37,920 nucleotides of DNA from the IMG/VR virus record IMGVR_UViG_3300032242_002783, positions 1 to 37,920 of that record; one strand, 5' to 3'. The position numbers were made by a program, and so were the translations under genes. Source of the stretch: a virus. Of this stretch, positions 21,922 through 30,391 are shown piece by piece. The notes beneath the pieces were generated by a model. It was not told the DNA's origin. It saw only the letters and a list, made by a program, of their open reading frames with translations, and ran no database searches. Numbering within the stretch: the first letter of the stretch is position 1; the number at the start of each line of letters is the position of its first letter.

Positions 21922-22424
21922 TGGGTTCACGTTCTTGTGATATCGCGAATGCTTTGGTTAACGCCTGGAGCGGTGCCTATGCTGCTGCGCGCGTTTCTCA
22001 AAACATTGTGGTCAGTCGCACCTGGTACCAGGTGACGAAGAAGGCGATCGCGACGTTCCCTCAGTTTGATCATACGAACATTCTGGCGAACACCGTCCGC
22101 GTGTTCGTGATGTCGATGGAAGAACAGCCAAGCCAGGAAGATGATTCCCGGCGGCTGTTCATGGTTGAGTATCCGATACAAATCGGAATCTGTGCGTACC
22201 TCAAGACCAACACTCCCGCCGACATCGATCCTTTGATGCAAGTCTCTCAGGAGTTGAGGGACTATTGCATGCAGCTTAGTGATCCGAGTTATTCACTCGG
22301 AATTCCAGAAGGGATCGTTGGAGTTCCTGAAATCTTGTGCGATCCGGACAAGGATGCATTGTCGACGGACAAAATGTTTTTGTCAGCGTTCGTTCTGACC
22401 TTCGTGGGAGGACGCGGGCGATGA
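21921..22424 (+). CDS. tail terminator/completion protein
   Basis: A 167-residue protein. Alternating strands and helices with FPQFDHTNILANTVRVFVMS, then RRLFMVEYPIQIGICAYLKT and a C-terminal strand MFLSAFVLTFVGG match the general lambda gpU-like tail-terminator pattern (a central beta sheet with the conserved V.V.P/YPI.I strand). It would cap the tail tube at the head-proximal end. Coupled on both sides (TGATG, ATGA). Confidence 0.6.
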   Translation: MGSRSCDIANALVNAWSGAYAAARVSQNIVVSRTWYQVTKKAIATFPQFDHTNILANTVRVFVMSMEEQPSQEDDSRRLFMVEYPIQIGICAYLKTNTPADIDPLMQVSQELRDYCMQLSDPSYSLGIPEGIVGVPEILCDPDKDALSTDKMFLSAFVLTFVGGRGR

Positions 22425-22915
22425 TGTTTGATCTCGGATTGAAAACCAAAGTCGACTTTGATGCTGACCTGGTGTCTCGGCATGTGACGACCGTTCTCGA
22501 AACACCGTTGCAGGTATTCGCCGAGTTGGTGCAAGAGACGGCTCGCGATTCGATCAAGCCAGCCAGGCGAATGGATGTCAACGAGTTATCTCCCAAAGCC
22601 CAGCAACGGTTCGCATTGAAGACGCGATTGGTAAAACAGAAGGGCCGTCCAGTACCGGTTCTGCCGTTTGTCCATTCGCAGCCTGGTCAACCGCCGCTCA
22701 GTCCGAGCGGCAAGCTGGCTCGATCGATTTTGTTTGAAGTGGATCCAGAAAAAAGCGTCGCGGTCATTGGAGCCGTCAAGCTGGCAAATGGTGGGCTCAA
22801 CGTTCCGTCGATATTGGAATTCGGCGACGGACATTCCGCCGCCCGCCCGTTCATGGGACCTGCGCTGAAACGCTCATCGCCGAAATTCGTGCAATTGTTC
22901 GAAGAGATCTTTTGA
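22421..22915 (+). CDS. HK97 gp10-like tail completion protein
   Basis: A 164-residue protein starting ATGATG at 22421 with GGGAGGA 8 bases upstream. The C-terminal half (SPSGKLARSILFEVDPEKSV then AVIGA...LEFGDGHSAARPFMGPALK) carries the L-E-F-G-x-G and ARPFMxPAL signature of the HK97 gp10 / phage virion morphogenesis family, which acts at head-tail joining. The middle is basic (FALKTRLVKQKGRPVPV). Confidence 0.75.
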   Translation: MMFDLGLKTKVDFDADLVSRHVTTVLETPLQVFAELVQETARDSIKPARRMDVNELSPKAQQRFALKTRLVKQKGRPVPVLPFVHSQPGQPPLSPSGKLARSILFEVDPEKSVAVIGAVKLANGGLNVPSILEFGDGHSAARPFMGPALKRSSPKFVQLFEEIF

Positions 22916-22927
22916 TAAGGAAGAATC

Positions 22928-23416
22928 ATGCCTGCACTCGCTACGCCGAGACTCGGTAAAAATTCGGTGCTGTACCGAAACACTGGCACCTATGCGTCGC
23001 CAACGATCGCGACCGTTCGCAATGTCAAGGACCTGAAAGTCCCCAATTCGTTAGGGGAAGATGATGTGTCTGCTCGCATCACGGGCGGATTTGAAGCGAT
23101 GGTCACGACGCTGTTTAAGGTGGGAATCACCTGGACGATGTTCGCCGACGATGGAGCGGACATCACTGCGATCCGGACAGCTTATTACGCTCAGAGCGTG
23201 GTTGAGTTCTTTGTGATGAACGGACCTTTAACGGACGCGGCCGCTCGCGGGCTGCGGATTACTTGTCTGATCAAGAAATTCGAAGAAAGCCAGGGGAATG
23301 ACAAGGCCGTGACTTATGACGTTGAAGTCAGTCCAACCTGGCCGGATCAAACGACTGCCGGAACTCCTTCGGCCGCTCCCGTGACCGGCGGAAGTTCCTG
23401 GACGGTTGCGAGCTGA
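22928..23416 (+). CDS. tail tube (major tail) protein
   Basis: A 162-residue protein with AAGGAA before ATG. Pattern: ATVRNVKDLKVPNSLGEDDVSAR, a typical tail-tube opening with a loop carrying D and R/K, then WTMFADDGADITAIRTAYYAQ and a beta-rich C-terminus with a DVEVSPTW strand. Such proteins stack as hexamers to form the tube. Position before the G/GT chaperones and tape measure supports it. Followed by a terminator-like repeat. Confidence 0.78.
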   Translation: MPALATPRLGKNSVLYRNTGTYASPTIATVRNVKDLKVPNSLGEDDVSARITGGFEAMVTTLFKVGITWTMFADDGADITAIRTAYYAQSVVEFFVMNGPLTDAAARGLRITCLIKKFEESQGNDKAVTYDVEVSPTWPDQTTAGTPSAAPVTGGSSWTVAS

Positions 23417-23435
23417 TTTCGTTGATGGCATGAGC

Positions 23436-23481
23436 TAGGGCAAAGGCCCATTAACCACCGCCGCCGGGGCGGTGGGGTTTT
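23436..23481 (+). terminator. 41-bp repeat copy 2 acting as terminator after the tail-tube gene
   Basis: CCACCGCC (23455-23462) pairs with GGCGGTGG (23468-23475) and is followed by GGTTTT. The upstream TAGGGCAAAGGCCC part matches the copy at 21501. Partial termination after an abundantly needed protein is plausible. Confidence 0.6.
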
Positions 23482-23510
23482 AGTGTGAAATTCAACTTCA
23501 GGAGATAACC

Positions 23511-24287
23511 GTGACTCCACGGACGTTTAAAGATAACGAGGGCCGGACGTGGACCGTCGCGGTGCCTTACAACATGATCGTCAAGGTGCTTGGCGAAACG
23601 GGCTTGGATCTTCGGCAATTGGCGGAAGATCATGACCATGTTGCTCGCGAACTGGATGATCCCATCAAGCTGCGAGTTGTGCTGGCCGTTCTGCTGGGTG
23701 AGCAATTGACCGTTGCCAAGATCGGGATTGATGATCTGCTGGAAGCGATCGTCAACGAAGAGCAGGCCACCGCGATGGTGATGGCCATCTACCAGGCGTC
23801 TTTCGATTTTTTCCAATCGCAGAGCGGCGTGATGAACGACGCTCTGAGTCGAGTGCAGCGGGCTCAGCAGACGGCGAAAGCCGCTGCGGCAGCTCGCATG
23901 AAAACATCGATCGACAACGGGCAGATGGATGCTTATCTCGCGATCGTGACCGATCCGAGTGTGGCAGCAGAGTGGATTCTGGCGAGTCAGAATCCGGCCA
24001 ACGTGGCAATCGTGGCGGCGTGGAACGAAGTCGTCGAAGCGGGAATCGAACCCGAAAAGAGGCTGTCGGCGTTTGCTCGACTGATCGTGGAGAACGGGTT
24101 GACGTTGCCGATGGTTGCGTCGAACGTGATGGCGTCCAGCTCGTCGACGATCCCTATGTCGCCTGGAAACGAGGTGACTCCGCCAACGACAAATTGGAAA
24201 CCGTCGACCCCTTCGACGAATGCTGGCGGCTCGCCGGAATTATCGGCGTCCACCCCGGCTGTTTCACCTGGCGTCAGCTCGACTTGA
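23511..24287 (+). CDS. tail assembly chaperone, short form (gpG-like)
   Basis: A 258-residue reading frame with GTG start and AGGAG 6 bases upstream. Residues 1-110 (MTPRTFKDNEGRTWTVAVPY ... LEAIVNEEQATAMVMAIYQA) are helical, as in tail chaperones; the helix around VAAEWILASQNPANVAIVAA is well ordered. From about residue 208 the frame becomes Ser/Thr/Pro-rich (ASSSSTIPMSPGNE...), while the -1 frame becomes a convincing protein, indicating that the tail of this frame is a non-conserved end. It binds the tape measure during tail assembly. Confidence 0.72.
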   Translation: MTPRTFKDNEGRTWTVAVPYNMIVKVLGETGLDLRQLAEDHDHVARELDDPIKLRVVLAVLLGEQLTVAKIGIDDLLEAIVNEEQATAMVMAIYQASFDFFQSQSGVMNDALSRVQRAQQTAKAAAAARMKTSIDNGQMDAYLAIVTDPSVAAEWILASQNPANVAIVAAWNEVVEAGIEPEKRLSAFARLIVENGLTLPMVASNVMASSSSTIPMSPGNEVTPPTTNWKPSTPSTNAGGSPELSASTPAVSPGVSST

Positions 24288-24565
24288 TGGCACGAGGGCG
24301 TGAGATGTCCGAGTGGAACCGGACATCTCACGTGCTGGCTTGGGTTCAGAACTGGTCCGGTTTTTCGGATTCGACGGTAGCTCCGCGATCGCTGAACCCG
24401 TTCGTGGAAGAGAGCGACGGGCCGACGATCGATGCCGGAGACGTCGCGGTCATGCTTTGTGGGCAGGCGGCGGTTGAGGCGTTTGCCAAAGCGGACGTGG
24501 AAAAGATGAAGAGGGAAGACACTGCGTTAGAGAAGACTCCAATGCCGTGGCACGACGGCGTGTGA
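23511..24565 (+). CDS. tail assembly chaperone G-T fusion made by -1 frameshift
   Basis: The -1 frame downstream, ending at 24565, reads DPFDECWRLAGIIGVHPGCF, then TWRQLDLMARGREMSEWNRT, the pattern of gpT-type extensions (the R..L..M..GR...EW segment). It has no start codon or ribosome site at its beginning. A -1 slip near T-GGA-AAC (24164-24170) would give a fusion of about 351 residues. Slipping G-GT chaperones are conserved in long-tailed phages. The exact slip point is inferred. The stop is on palindrome site 7, and the tape measure gene follows. Confidence 0.72.
24164..24170 (+). promoter_or_regulatory. candidate -1 frameshift site TGGAAAC
   Basis: In the chaperone frame the codons are GGA AAC; slipping back one base gives TGG AAA, re-pairing well in the A site. 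Downstream the -1 frame reads W-K-R-G-D then a conserved gpT-like protein. P-site re-pairing is imperfect, so another site between about 24120 and 24200 cannot be excluded. Confidence 0.5.
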
Positions 24566-24580
24566 TTTCGGGAGAAATCA
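24563..24580. repeat. palindrome TGATTTC-GGGA-GAAATCA (site 7)
   Basis: Perfect copy: its TGA stops the G-T fusion, its centre GGGAG serves as Shine-Dalgarno, and the tape-measure ATG follows at 24582. As RNA it would fold with the ribosome site in the loop. Confidence 0.78.
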
Positions 24581-24581
24581 A

Positions 24582-27389
24582 ATGGCGAGCGGTAACAATG
24601 TTCGGGCAGGCGGAGCGTACGTGGAAGCGTTCGTCGATCGCTCGAAGCTCGACTCGCAACTCGCTGACGTCAATAAAAAGATCCGGTCGTCGGTTTCGCT
24701 CGCGAAAACTTCGATCGGATCTGTCGGACACGGTGCGGCTCGACATGGGGGCCTCGCCGTCGGTGCGATCGCTTTAGCATCGCGGGCTGTGGCGGGAATC
24801 GGAGGATCCCCTGCAGGAGGGAGCCAGGCGGCACTTCAAGTCAAAAGTTTGACGGCCGCGATCGAGAGTCTGAAACCCTTGTTGGCTCAAATGCAGTCTC
24901 CGGTGAAAGAGTTATTTTCCCGGTTTACGGGCGGCATCACCGAAAGCTCTTTCAATCTCCGAACGATGCGAACGTTGTTGAACAACGTGCTTCCTCCTGA
25001 TCTGGCGTCAACGTTTGATCAGTCGATGCGTCGCATGGGTGACAGCGGTAAAAAGGGGTCGTACGCGATCGTCAATGCGTTCTCGGATTCGCTGGGGGGT
25101 AAACTTGCGACGCGAGCAGGACTTGTCGCTCGGATCTTCGGAGACAAATTTCAGCTTGACCTGGCGAAACAAGCCAAACGTGCGACCGATTCGATGAGGA
25201 TCGACTTTGCCGCGAAGCGATCGTTTTCGGAAGGCTTGACGACGTGGGCTATGATTGGCGTTCGGCGGGGGTTTCTGGGTGCCACGGGGGCGACGTTGTC
25301 GGCAGTGGATAAATTCACCGGTCGAATCGTCGGTCGCATGCTTGGTGGCTTACAGGGCCTCGCTCGGTTTGTTGCTGGAAAGAAAATCTCGACTGGCCTG
25401 GACGACATCGGATCGGCGGCAACCGGTGCCACGCCAAAGCTGGAAAAGACGGCGACGGTCGCATCGAAACTGAGTGGCAAATTGTCTGCCCTTGCGGGGA
25501 TTGGAAGTCGAGCTGCAGGAAGCCTGGCAAAGATCGGTGCGGTGTCCGGCGGAATCGTGGCCACGTTGGCCGGAGCGGCCGCGTTTAATACCGGTTCGCT
25601 TTCGGCGGCATTCACTTCGTTCAAGGATTTCAATCCCGCGACGGCAAAGAAAATGGCCGACACTCTGGGGTTGTCGGTTGAGCAAGTCACCAGGCTTGGG
25701 TCTGCAGCAGAATTGTCCGGATCTTCGCTGGACAGCGTACGCGGTGCGATTTCGCATGTTTCCGAGCTGGCAAAAGACGGGTCTGATTCGTTCGCCAAAT
25801 ATGGACTGTCACTTCAGGGAGTTCAAAATGCGGCTCCTGAACGGCGGCTCGAATTGGTTTCGATCGCCTTGAAAAAGATTGCCGACCCGGCGAAGCGATC
25901 GGCGGCGGCGATGGAGCTGCTCGGTACAAGTGACCTCGGACCAATGCTGGAGGACCTCGACGGTTTTCGGAATAAGGCGGAAGCACTCGGCGGCGTCCTT
26001 TCGACGAAGGATGTCGCGGCTTCTCTCGCGTTCAAGAACTCGATCGGTGAAATGCATCTGGCCAGTAAGGCACTCGGGCAAACGCTCAGCTCCGCGATCA
26101 TTCCTCAGTTGATCGAAATGGTGCAGGGTACGACTCGCACCGTGAGTGCTGTCAGGGATTGGGCCGCTCAGAATCCGGAATTGGTCGGACAGATTTTTAA
26201 CATGGCGAAGAAGCTGGCGTTGCTGGCGACGGTGACAAGTACTTTCTGGGCCGTTGGGTCACGGCTTGCGTTTCTGGGTCCGATCATCACGGCCGCATTG
26301 CCATTTGCTCCGGTGATTTTATTAACGGGTGCGATCGCAGCACTGGTGATGAAGTTTACTCCGATGAGTCAACTAGCCAGGGAAGCGTTCACTGCCCTGA
26401 AGGAGGCGGCTGGCGGAGCCGTTGGATTCGTTACGGACGGTATCGCCGTATTGAAGGCCGACTTTGACGATGTGTGGTCTGGAATGGTTGACGCTTTGGC
26501 TGCAGGAGATCTGTCGCTTGCGGCTGAGATTGCCATTGATGGCGTGAAGCTGGCTTTCGCGCGAGGCTGGTCGACGATCCATTCCGGATATCTCGATTTC
26601 AAAAACGATTTTCTGTCAGGTTGGGATGTGATGACAGCGAAGGTCAAAGTTGCGGGAGACGAAATGTTTCCGGGCTTCGAATCTGCCTGGTCGGAAACCG
26701 TATCGTTCCTGGAAGACGCGTGGACGATCTTCGTCAACGGCATCATTTCCGGTTGGGATCAAGCATTTGGATTTCTGACGAAATCAATCAACTATCTGCG
26801 ATCGCTGTTTTCGAGTGCATTTGATTTAGAAGCGGCGGATAAGGCTGTCGACGCGAAGATCCTCGCACGACGTGCGGAACGAGGGGACGCTCAAGATAAG
26901 TTGATCGGTGCTCGTGAAGCGAAACGCGATCAGCACAAAGAGGATGTCAAAACGAAGGGCTTGTCGGCGACGCTCGAAGACGAAAATGCCGCCGCGAGAG
27001 AGGCTCGACGTAAGGAAGCTGACGCAGCCAGGGCTGCCGATCTGGAAGCGATCAATGCCGCGAAGGAAAAGCTGGCACTTGCTCGACAAAAAGCATCGGC
27101 AGAACGTCGAGGGCGAGAGGAATCGATCAAAACAGCGGCCGCGACTGGCGCAGAGTCGGCAAAAGCCGGAGCGGTTCAGGCATCGCGCAAAGGGTTCGAG
27201 GCCTCGGATATCCGGTCGAAAGAAGGTTTGTCGGCAGTCGCTTCGACCGGGCGTGGCCACAGTCCGTTGGATAAACAACTCGACGTGCAGCAGAAGACGC
27301 TGGCGGAAGCGAAAAAACAGACTGACCTAGCATGGAAACAGTGGAAGCAAATGCAGGCGGGTTTGGTACCGGCATGGCCTGGTAGCTGA
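24582..27389 (+). CDS. tape measure protein
   Basis: A 935-residue protein, the longest in the genome, directly after the tail chaperones. It starts with a helical segment (GGAYVEAFVDRSKLDSQLAD, VNKKIRSSVSLAKTS), typical of TMP N-termini, is Ala/Gly/Lys-rich, has hydrophobic membrane-like stretches at about residues 300-335 and 545-590 (LALLATVTSTFWAVGSRLAF, ALPFAPVILLTGAIAALVMK), and a C-terminal coiled coil (about 755-860). It sets tail length and may form a channel during DNA entry. At 0.15 nm per residue it implies a tail near 140 nm, an estimate only. Confidence 0.88.
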   Translation: MASGNNVRAGGAYVEAFVDRSKLDSQLADVNKKIRSSVSLAKTSIGSVGHGAARHGGLAVGAIALASRAVAGIGGSPAGGSQAALQVKSLTAAIESLKPLLAQMQSPVKELFSRFTGGITESSFNLRTMRTLLNNVLPPDLASTFDQSMRRMGDSGKKGSYAIVNAFSDSLGGKLATRAGLVARIFGDKFQLDLAKQAKRATDSMRIDFAAKRSFSEGLTTWAMIGVRRGFLGATGATLSAVDKFTGRIVGRMLGGLQGLARFVAGKKISTGLDDIGSAATGATPKLEKTATVASKLSGKLSALAGIGSRAAGSLAKIGAVSGGIVATLAGAAAFNTGSLSAAFTSFKDFNPATAKKMADTLGLSVEQVTRLGSAAELSGSSLDSVRGAISHVSELAKDGSDSFAKYGLSLQGVQNAAPERRLELVSIALKKIADPAKRSAAAMELLGTSDLGPMLEDLDGFRNKAEALGGVLSTKDVAASLAFKNSIGEMHLASKALGQTLSSAIIPQLIEMVQGTTRTVSAVRDWAAQNPELVGQIFNMAKKLALLATVTSTFWAVGSRLAFLGPIITAALPFAPVILLTGAIAALVMKFTPMSQLAREAFTALKEAAGGAVGFVTDGIAVLKADFDDVWSGMVDALAAGDLSLAAEIAIDGVKLAFARGWSTIHSGYLDFKNDFLSGWDVMTAKVKVAGDEMFPGFESAWSETVSFLEDAWTIFVNGIISGWDQAFGFLTKSINYLRSLFSSAFDLEAADKAVDAKILARRAERGDAQDKLIGAREAKRDQHKEDVKTKGLSATLEDENAAAREARRKEADAARAADLEAINAAKEKLALARQKASAERRGREESIKTAAATGAESAKAGAVQASRKGFEASDIRSKEGLSAVASTGRGHSPLDKQLDVQQKTLAEAKKQTDLAWKQWKQMQAGLVPAWPGS
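26769..26786. repeat. near-copy of the palindrome (one mismatch)
   Basis: GGATTTC-TGAC-GAAATCA within the tape measure gene; 13 of 14 arm positions match. Confidence 0.45.
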
Positions 27390-27406
27390 AAAAAGAAAGT
27401 TCACCG

Positions 27407-28312
27407 ATGTCATTTGTAGCCTTCACCGTGACCGACGCGAACGAAGTTCGTCGCGATTCCAATGGGGTCGCGACTTGTTACTTGCGCGGTATCGCGAAAA
27501 TGTCTTCTTTGGATGACAACTTGACCGCCCTGCAAGTTGGAATGCCGAGTTATCAACGATTCCAGCCTCATCCAAACGCGGCCGCTCATGGCACTGAGAC
27601 AACGCTTTATGTCAGTGAATTTCAGGCCGTTCAAAAGAAGTCTACCCCGTTCTGGGATGTTCAGGTCACTTACACGGATTCGCTAACGTCCAACCCATTG
27701 AATGAGCCCGCAGTGATCGGTGAAGTGCAGACGTTCACGATGCCTTCTGCGACGCTGGTCGACTATCAAAACAATGCGATTCTCAACACGGCTGGAGAAC
27801 CGCCAGAGCCTTTCGACTTTCCTGAACGAGTACTGCAGATCCCATTCATCAAAAATATCCCCGCGACGTTGCCGACCTGGCTGTTCGCGTTTGAGGACTG
27901 CGTGAACGCCGATGCGGTGACGTTCCCTGATGGCAATATCGCTCCGCCCAAAACGTTGCTGATCAATTCAGTGAAACTGTCGTCGATCAATCAACAAGGA
28001 GACATCAGTTTCAGGACCTGCACGGTCGAACTGCTGATGCGGAAGTCGACGTGGGAAGTCGTGTTTCCGAGCCGCGGATTCAATGAACTGAAAACCGTGA
28101 CCGCGTTGAAAACCAATCCAACCACGGGGGCATTGAGCTACTCAACCACGAAGAAGCTGGTACCGATTCTCGTTAAAGGCGAACCACCGACTGAAGCTCA
28201 GTTTTTAGACCTCAATGGTCGGTGGATTCCGAATCCGAATCCGAGCGACGTCGTTCTATTGAAAGCGTTGCTTCAATCGCCTGTTCCGTTTTCTCAGTTT
28301 CCGCTGAGGTGA
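27407..28312 (+). CDS. tail tip/distal tail region protein, hypothetical
   Basis: A 301-residue beta-rich protein following the tape measure gene. Features include AFTVTDANEVRRDSNGVATC at the start and WTFAFEDC-like hydrophobic strands mid-chain (LPTWLFAFEDCVN, about 158-170), and a C-terminal WIPNPNPSDV. Position corresponds to distal tail or baseplate hub proteins, but sequence features I can see are not diagnostic. Confidence 0.55.
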   Translation: MSFVAFTVTDANEVRRDSNGVATCYLRGIAKMSSLDDNLTALQVGMPSYQRFQPHPNAAAHGTETTLYVSEFQAVQKKSTPFWDVQVTYTDSLTSNPLNEPAVIGEVQTFTMPSATLVDYQNNAILNTAGEPPEPFDFPERVLQIPFIKNIPATLPTWLFAFEDCVNADAVTFPDGNIAPPKTLLINSVKLSSINQQGDISFRTCTVELLMRKSTWEVVFPSRGFNELKTVTALKTNPTTGALSYSTTKKLVPILVKGEPPTEAQFLDLNGRWIPNPNPSDVVLLKALLQSPVPFSQFPLR

Positions 28313-28319
28313 ATAATCC

Positions 28320-28826
28320 ATGTCTCTCAAAGATTTACTTCGCGGGTGTGACAACACCTATTTATTGTCGCAGTTCCTTCCGGCCGGGGCCGATCCGACA
28401 GCCTATACAGCGTCGTTGTCTGTCTGCGCTTTTCCAGCATTTCCGATCACGAATGCGACCAACACATCGCCGATCGTCATCACGTCCGCCGGCCATGGGC
28501 TGACAACTGGTAAAAAAGTGGCGGTCGTCAATGTTGGCGGGAACGGTGCTGCCAAGGGAACGTTCACGATCACCGTAATCGACGCGAACACTTTTTCGTT
28601 GGACGGATCGACCGGATCTGGAGTTTATACACGCGGGGGTGAGTTCTTCGTTGCGTTATCGGATGCATGTGGACTGGCGTTTTCTGGTTCGCCTCCGGCT
28701 TTGACGATTCCCGGCTCACTGGGACTCGATGGCGCTTCATACGTTCTTGTCATGACCGTACTCGGCACTTATCGCGATTCAGTGAACTCGATCAATTATG
28801 TGTCGGTGAATGACCGGAGTGCGTGA
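28320..28826 (+). CDS. virion protein with FCCH-like domain
   Basis: A 168-residue protein. Residues about 48-102 (SPIVITSAGHGLTTGKKVAV ... GTFTITVIDANTFSLDGSTG, ending GVYTRGG) are a textbook example of the small beta domain annotated in phage proteins as E1-type FCCH: HGL-x-T-G-x-x-V, then NTFSLDGS. The same module sits in the spike at 14828. These modules are probably structural decorations on fibres. Overlaps the next gene as TGATG. Confidence 0.65.
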   Translation: MSLKDLLRGCDNTYLLSQFLPAGADPTAYTASLSVCAFPAFPITNATNTSPIVITSAGHGLTTGKKVAVVNVGGNGAAKGTFTITVIDANTFSLDGSTGSGVYTRGGEFFVALSDACGLAFSGSPPALTIPGSLGLDGASYVLVMTVLGTYRDSVNSINYVSVNDRSA

Positions 28827-30391
28827 TGTCTAATCAGGTCTACGGGTTCATTGCGTCGGACTGCGAAGCGATCACGCGCATGAAACATGCTTTCCTCGGT
28901 GGGCAGCTGACAAACTTTCCGCCCGTTCCGAGAAACCCTGAAACGGGAATTACCGGCCTCGAAAGCTATGTATTGTTGGAATCGCTCGGGCCGGAAAATC
29001 AGGTGTCAGAGTCTGGGGGAACCTTGTTTCAAGCGGACGCGTTGCGCCTCGAGCCGACGGCGTTTCCGGTCTGGTACATTTGGGTACCGGTCACAAGTGA
29101 AGATCTGATTTGGACATTTAAGCTGACCTATAACGGAACGACGTCGGGATTGTTGTTGAATGCACCTGGTGACATTCAAGCATTCCTTCGTTCAGCAGGT
29201 GCGACTGGCTGCACGGTCTGGGGACAAGGGACGTCGATTGTTTACGACGACGGATCGACGGATGCGATCACTCGCAATTATTTCTTCGTCGCATTTGAAG
29301 ATGGAACGGAGCCAGCAGAGTTAACTGGTCAATTGTGGGTGACGGATTCCGGCGGCGGTACAGGCGTTGATCACACTGGTATGGTCCCGTCGATGGAACC
29401 GATCGTCTGTACCAGGCGGCTCGACATGTTGCCGTTGGACGGCGTGGAGACGATCAGCCTCGCTCATCCAATCCGCTGGACGGATTCGTTTCGGCAAGGC
29501 GAAATTGTCGATGCACTTCCACAACCAGGTCGAGGTTCTCGCGTCGTCACAGACGGCCGCAAATTGGGGCCTCAACCATATATTCTTGTTAACCCCAACG
29601 GATCCTCCGTCAATTCAGCTTATTATGCGGGATCTCGCACTGTCGGCTATGCGATGCCAGCTGGCTGGGACGGTATGAACTGGGGCGAAATCGTCGGTGC
29701 ACCCGGCTTGATTGAAGTTCATTTTGACGCCTTCACTGGCGTTGCTTTCACCGGTCAGATGATTTGGGTCGCGACCGACGTTCCGATTCCGTGGGTGTTA
29801 GGTTCGGAAACTCGCCGATCGCCGTACGGCCCGCGACACTACGCGGTGGCTGGCGGCAATACGACGCTTTCACATTGCACTTACGTAGCCGGTGTGTCGT
29901 CGGTGTCAATCCATTATCAGGACAGTTTTGGAAATGACAAAACGTGCCAGGCATTTGCAAACAACTGGACGCGGGTTTGCTTGAGGGACGGACAGTATGT
30001 GATCGTTGCAGTCGACAGCCGACCTGGCTTTACGCCGTTCAATATCATCGGAGTTGGCGGCCCATGCTGTCCAAGTCCGTGCGATGCGTCATCGATCGTG
30101 AGCAGCTCGTCGACCGTATCGAGTTCGTCGATCGTCAGCAGTTCTTCACTTTCAGACAGCTCGTCAACTTTCAGTTCGTCGGTTACGGCGAGTTCGTCCG
30201 GATCGACAAGTTCTTCCGTTCCGACAACATCGAGTAGCAGCGTTTCACCTTGCGGAACAAGTCTCTGGGTCTGGGGCTTCGGCGGCGTTTGGCTGAGCGT
30301 TCTCAGTAGTTGCACGGGCGGCTGTCATCCACAACTCCCGGCCTACGCGGGCGATTATTTCGGCGAATACACGACAACGGACTGCGCATGA
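28826..30391 (+). CDS. adhesin-like tail protein with Ser-rich linker
   Basis: A 521-residue protein; GGAG lies 6 bases before ATG 28826. Residues 1-415 form a beta-rich region with many Trp and Gly (FPVWYIWVPVTSEDLIWTFK). Then comes CCPSPCD, a roughly 60-residue run of SSS-x-V type repeats (about 425-485), and a Cys-containing end (CGTSLWVWGFGGVWLS ... CTGGC). Ser-rich linkers with Cys caps occur in planctomycete surface proteins. Suggests a tail-tip adhesin with a flexible stalk. Its stop overlaps the next start as ATGA. Confidence 0.6.
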   Translation: MSNQVYGFIASDCEAITRMKHAFLGGQLTNFPPVPRNPETGITGLESYVLLESLGPENQVSESGGTLFQADALRLEPTAFPVWYIWVPVTSEDLIWTFKLTYNGTTSGLLLNAPGDIQAFLRSAGATGCTVWGQGTSIVYDDGSTDAITRNYFFVAFEDGTEPAELTGQLWVTDSGGGTGVDHTGMVPSMEPIVCTRRLDMLPLDGVETISLAHPIRWTDSFRQGEIVDALPQPGRGSRVVTDGRKLGPQPYILVNPNGSSVNSAYYAGSRTVGYAMPAGWDGMNWGEIVGAPGLIEVHFDAFTGVAFTGQMIWVATDVPIPWVLGSETRRSPYGPRHYAVAGGNTTLSHCTYVAGVSSVSIHYQDSFGNDKTCQAFANNWTRVCLRDGQYVIVAVDSRPGFTPFNIIGVGGPCCPSPCDASSIVSSSSTVSSSSIVSSSSLSDSSSTFSSSVTASSSGSTSSSVPTTSSSSVSPCGTSLWVWGFGGVWLSVLSSCTGGCHPQLPAYAGDYFGEYTTTDCA

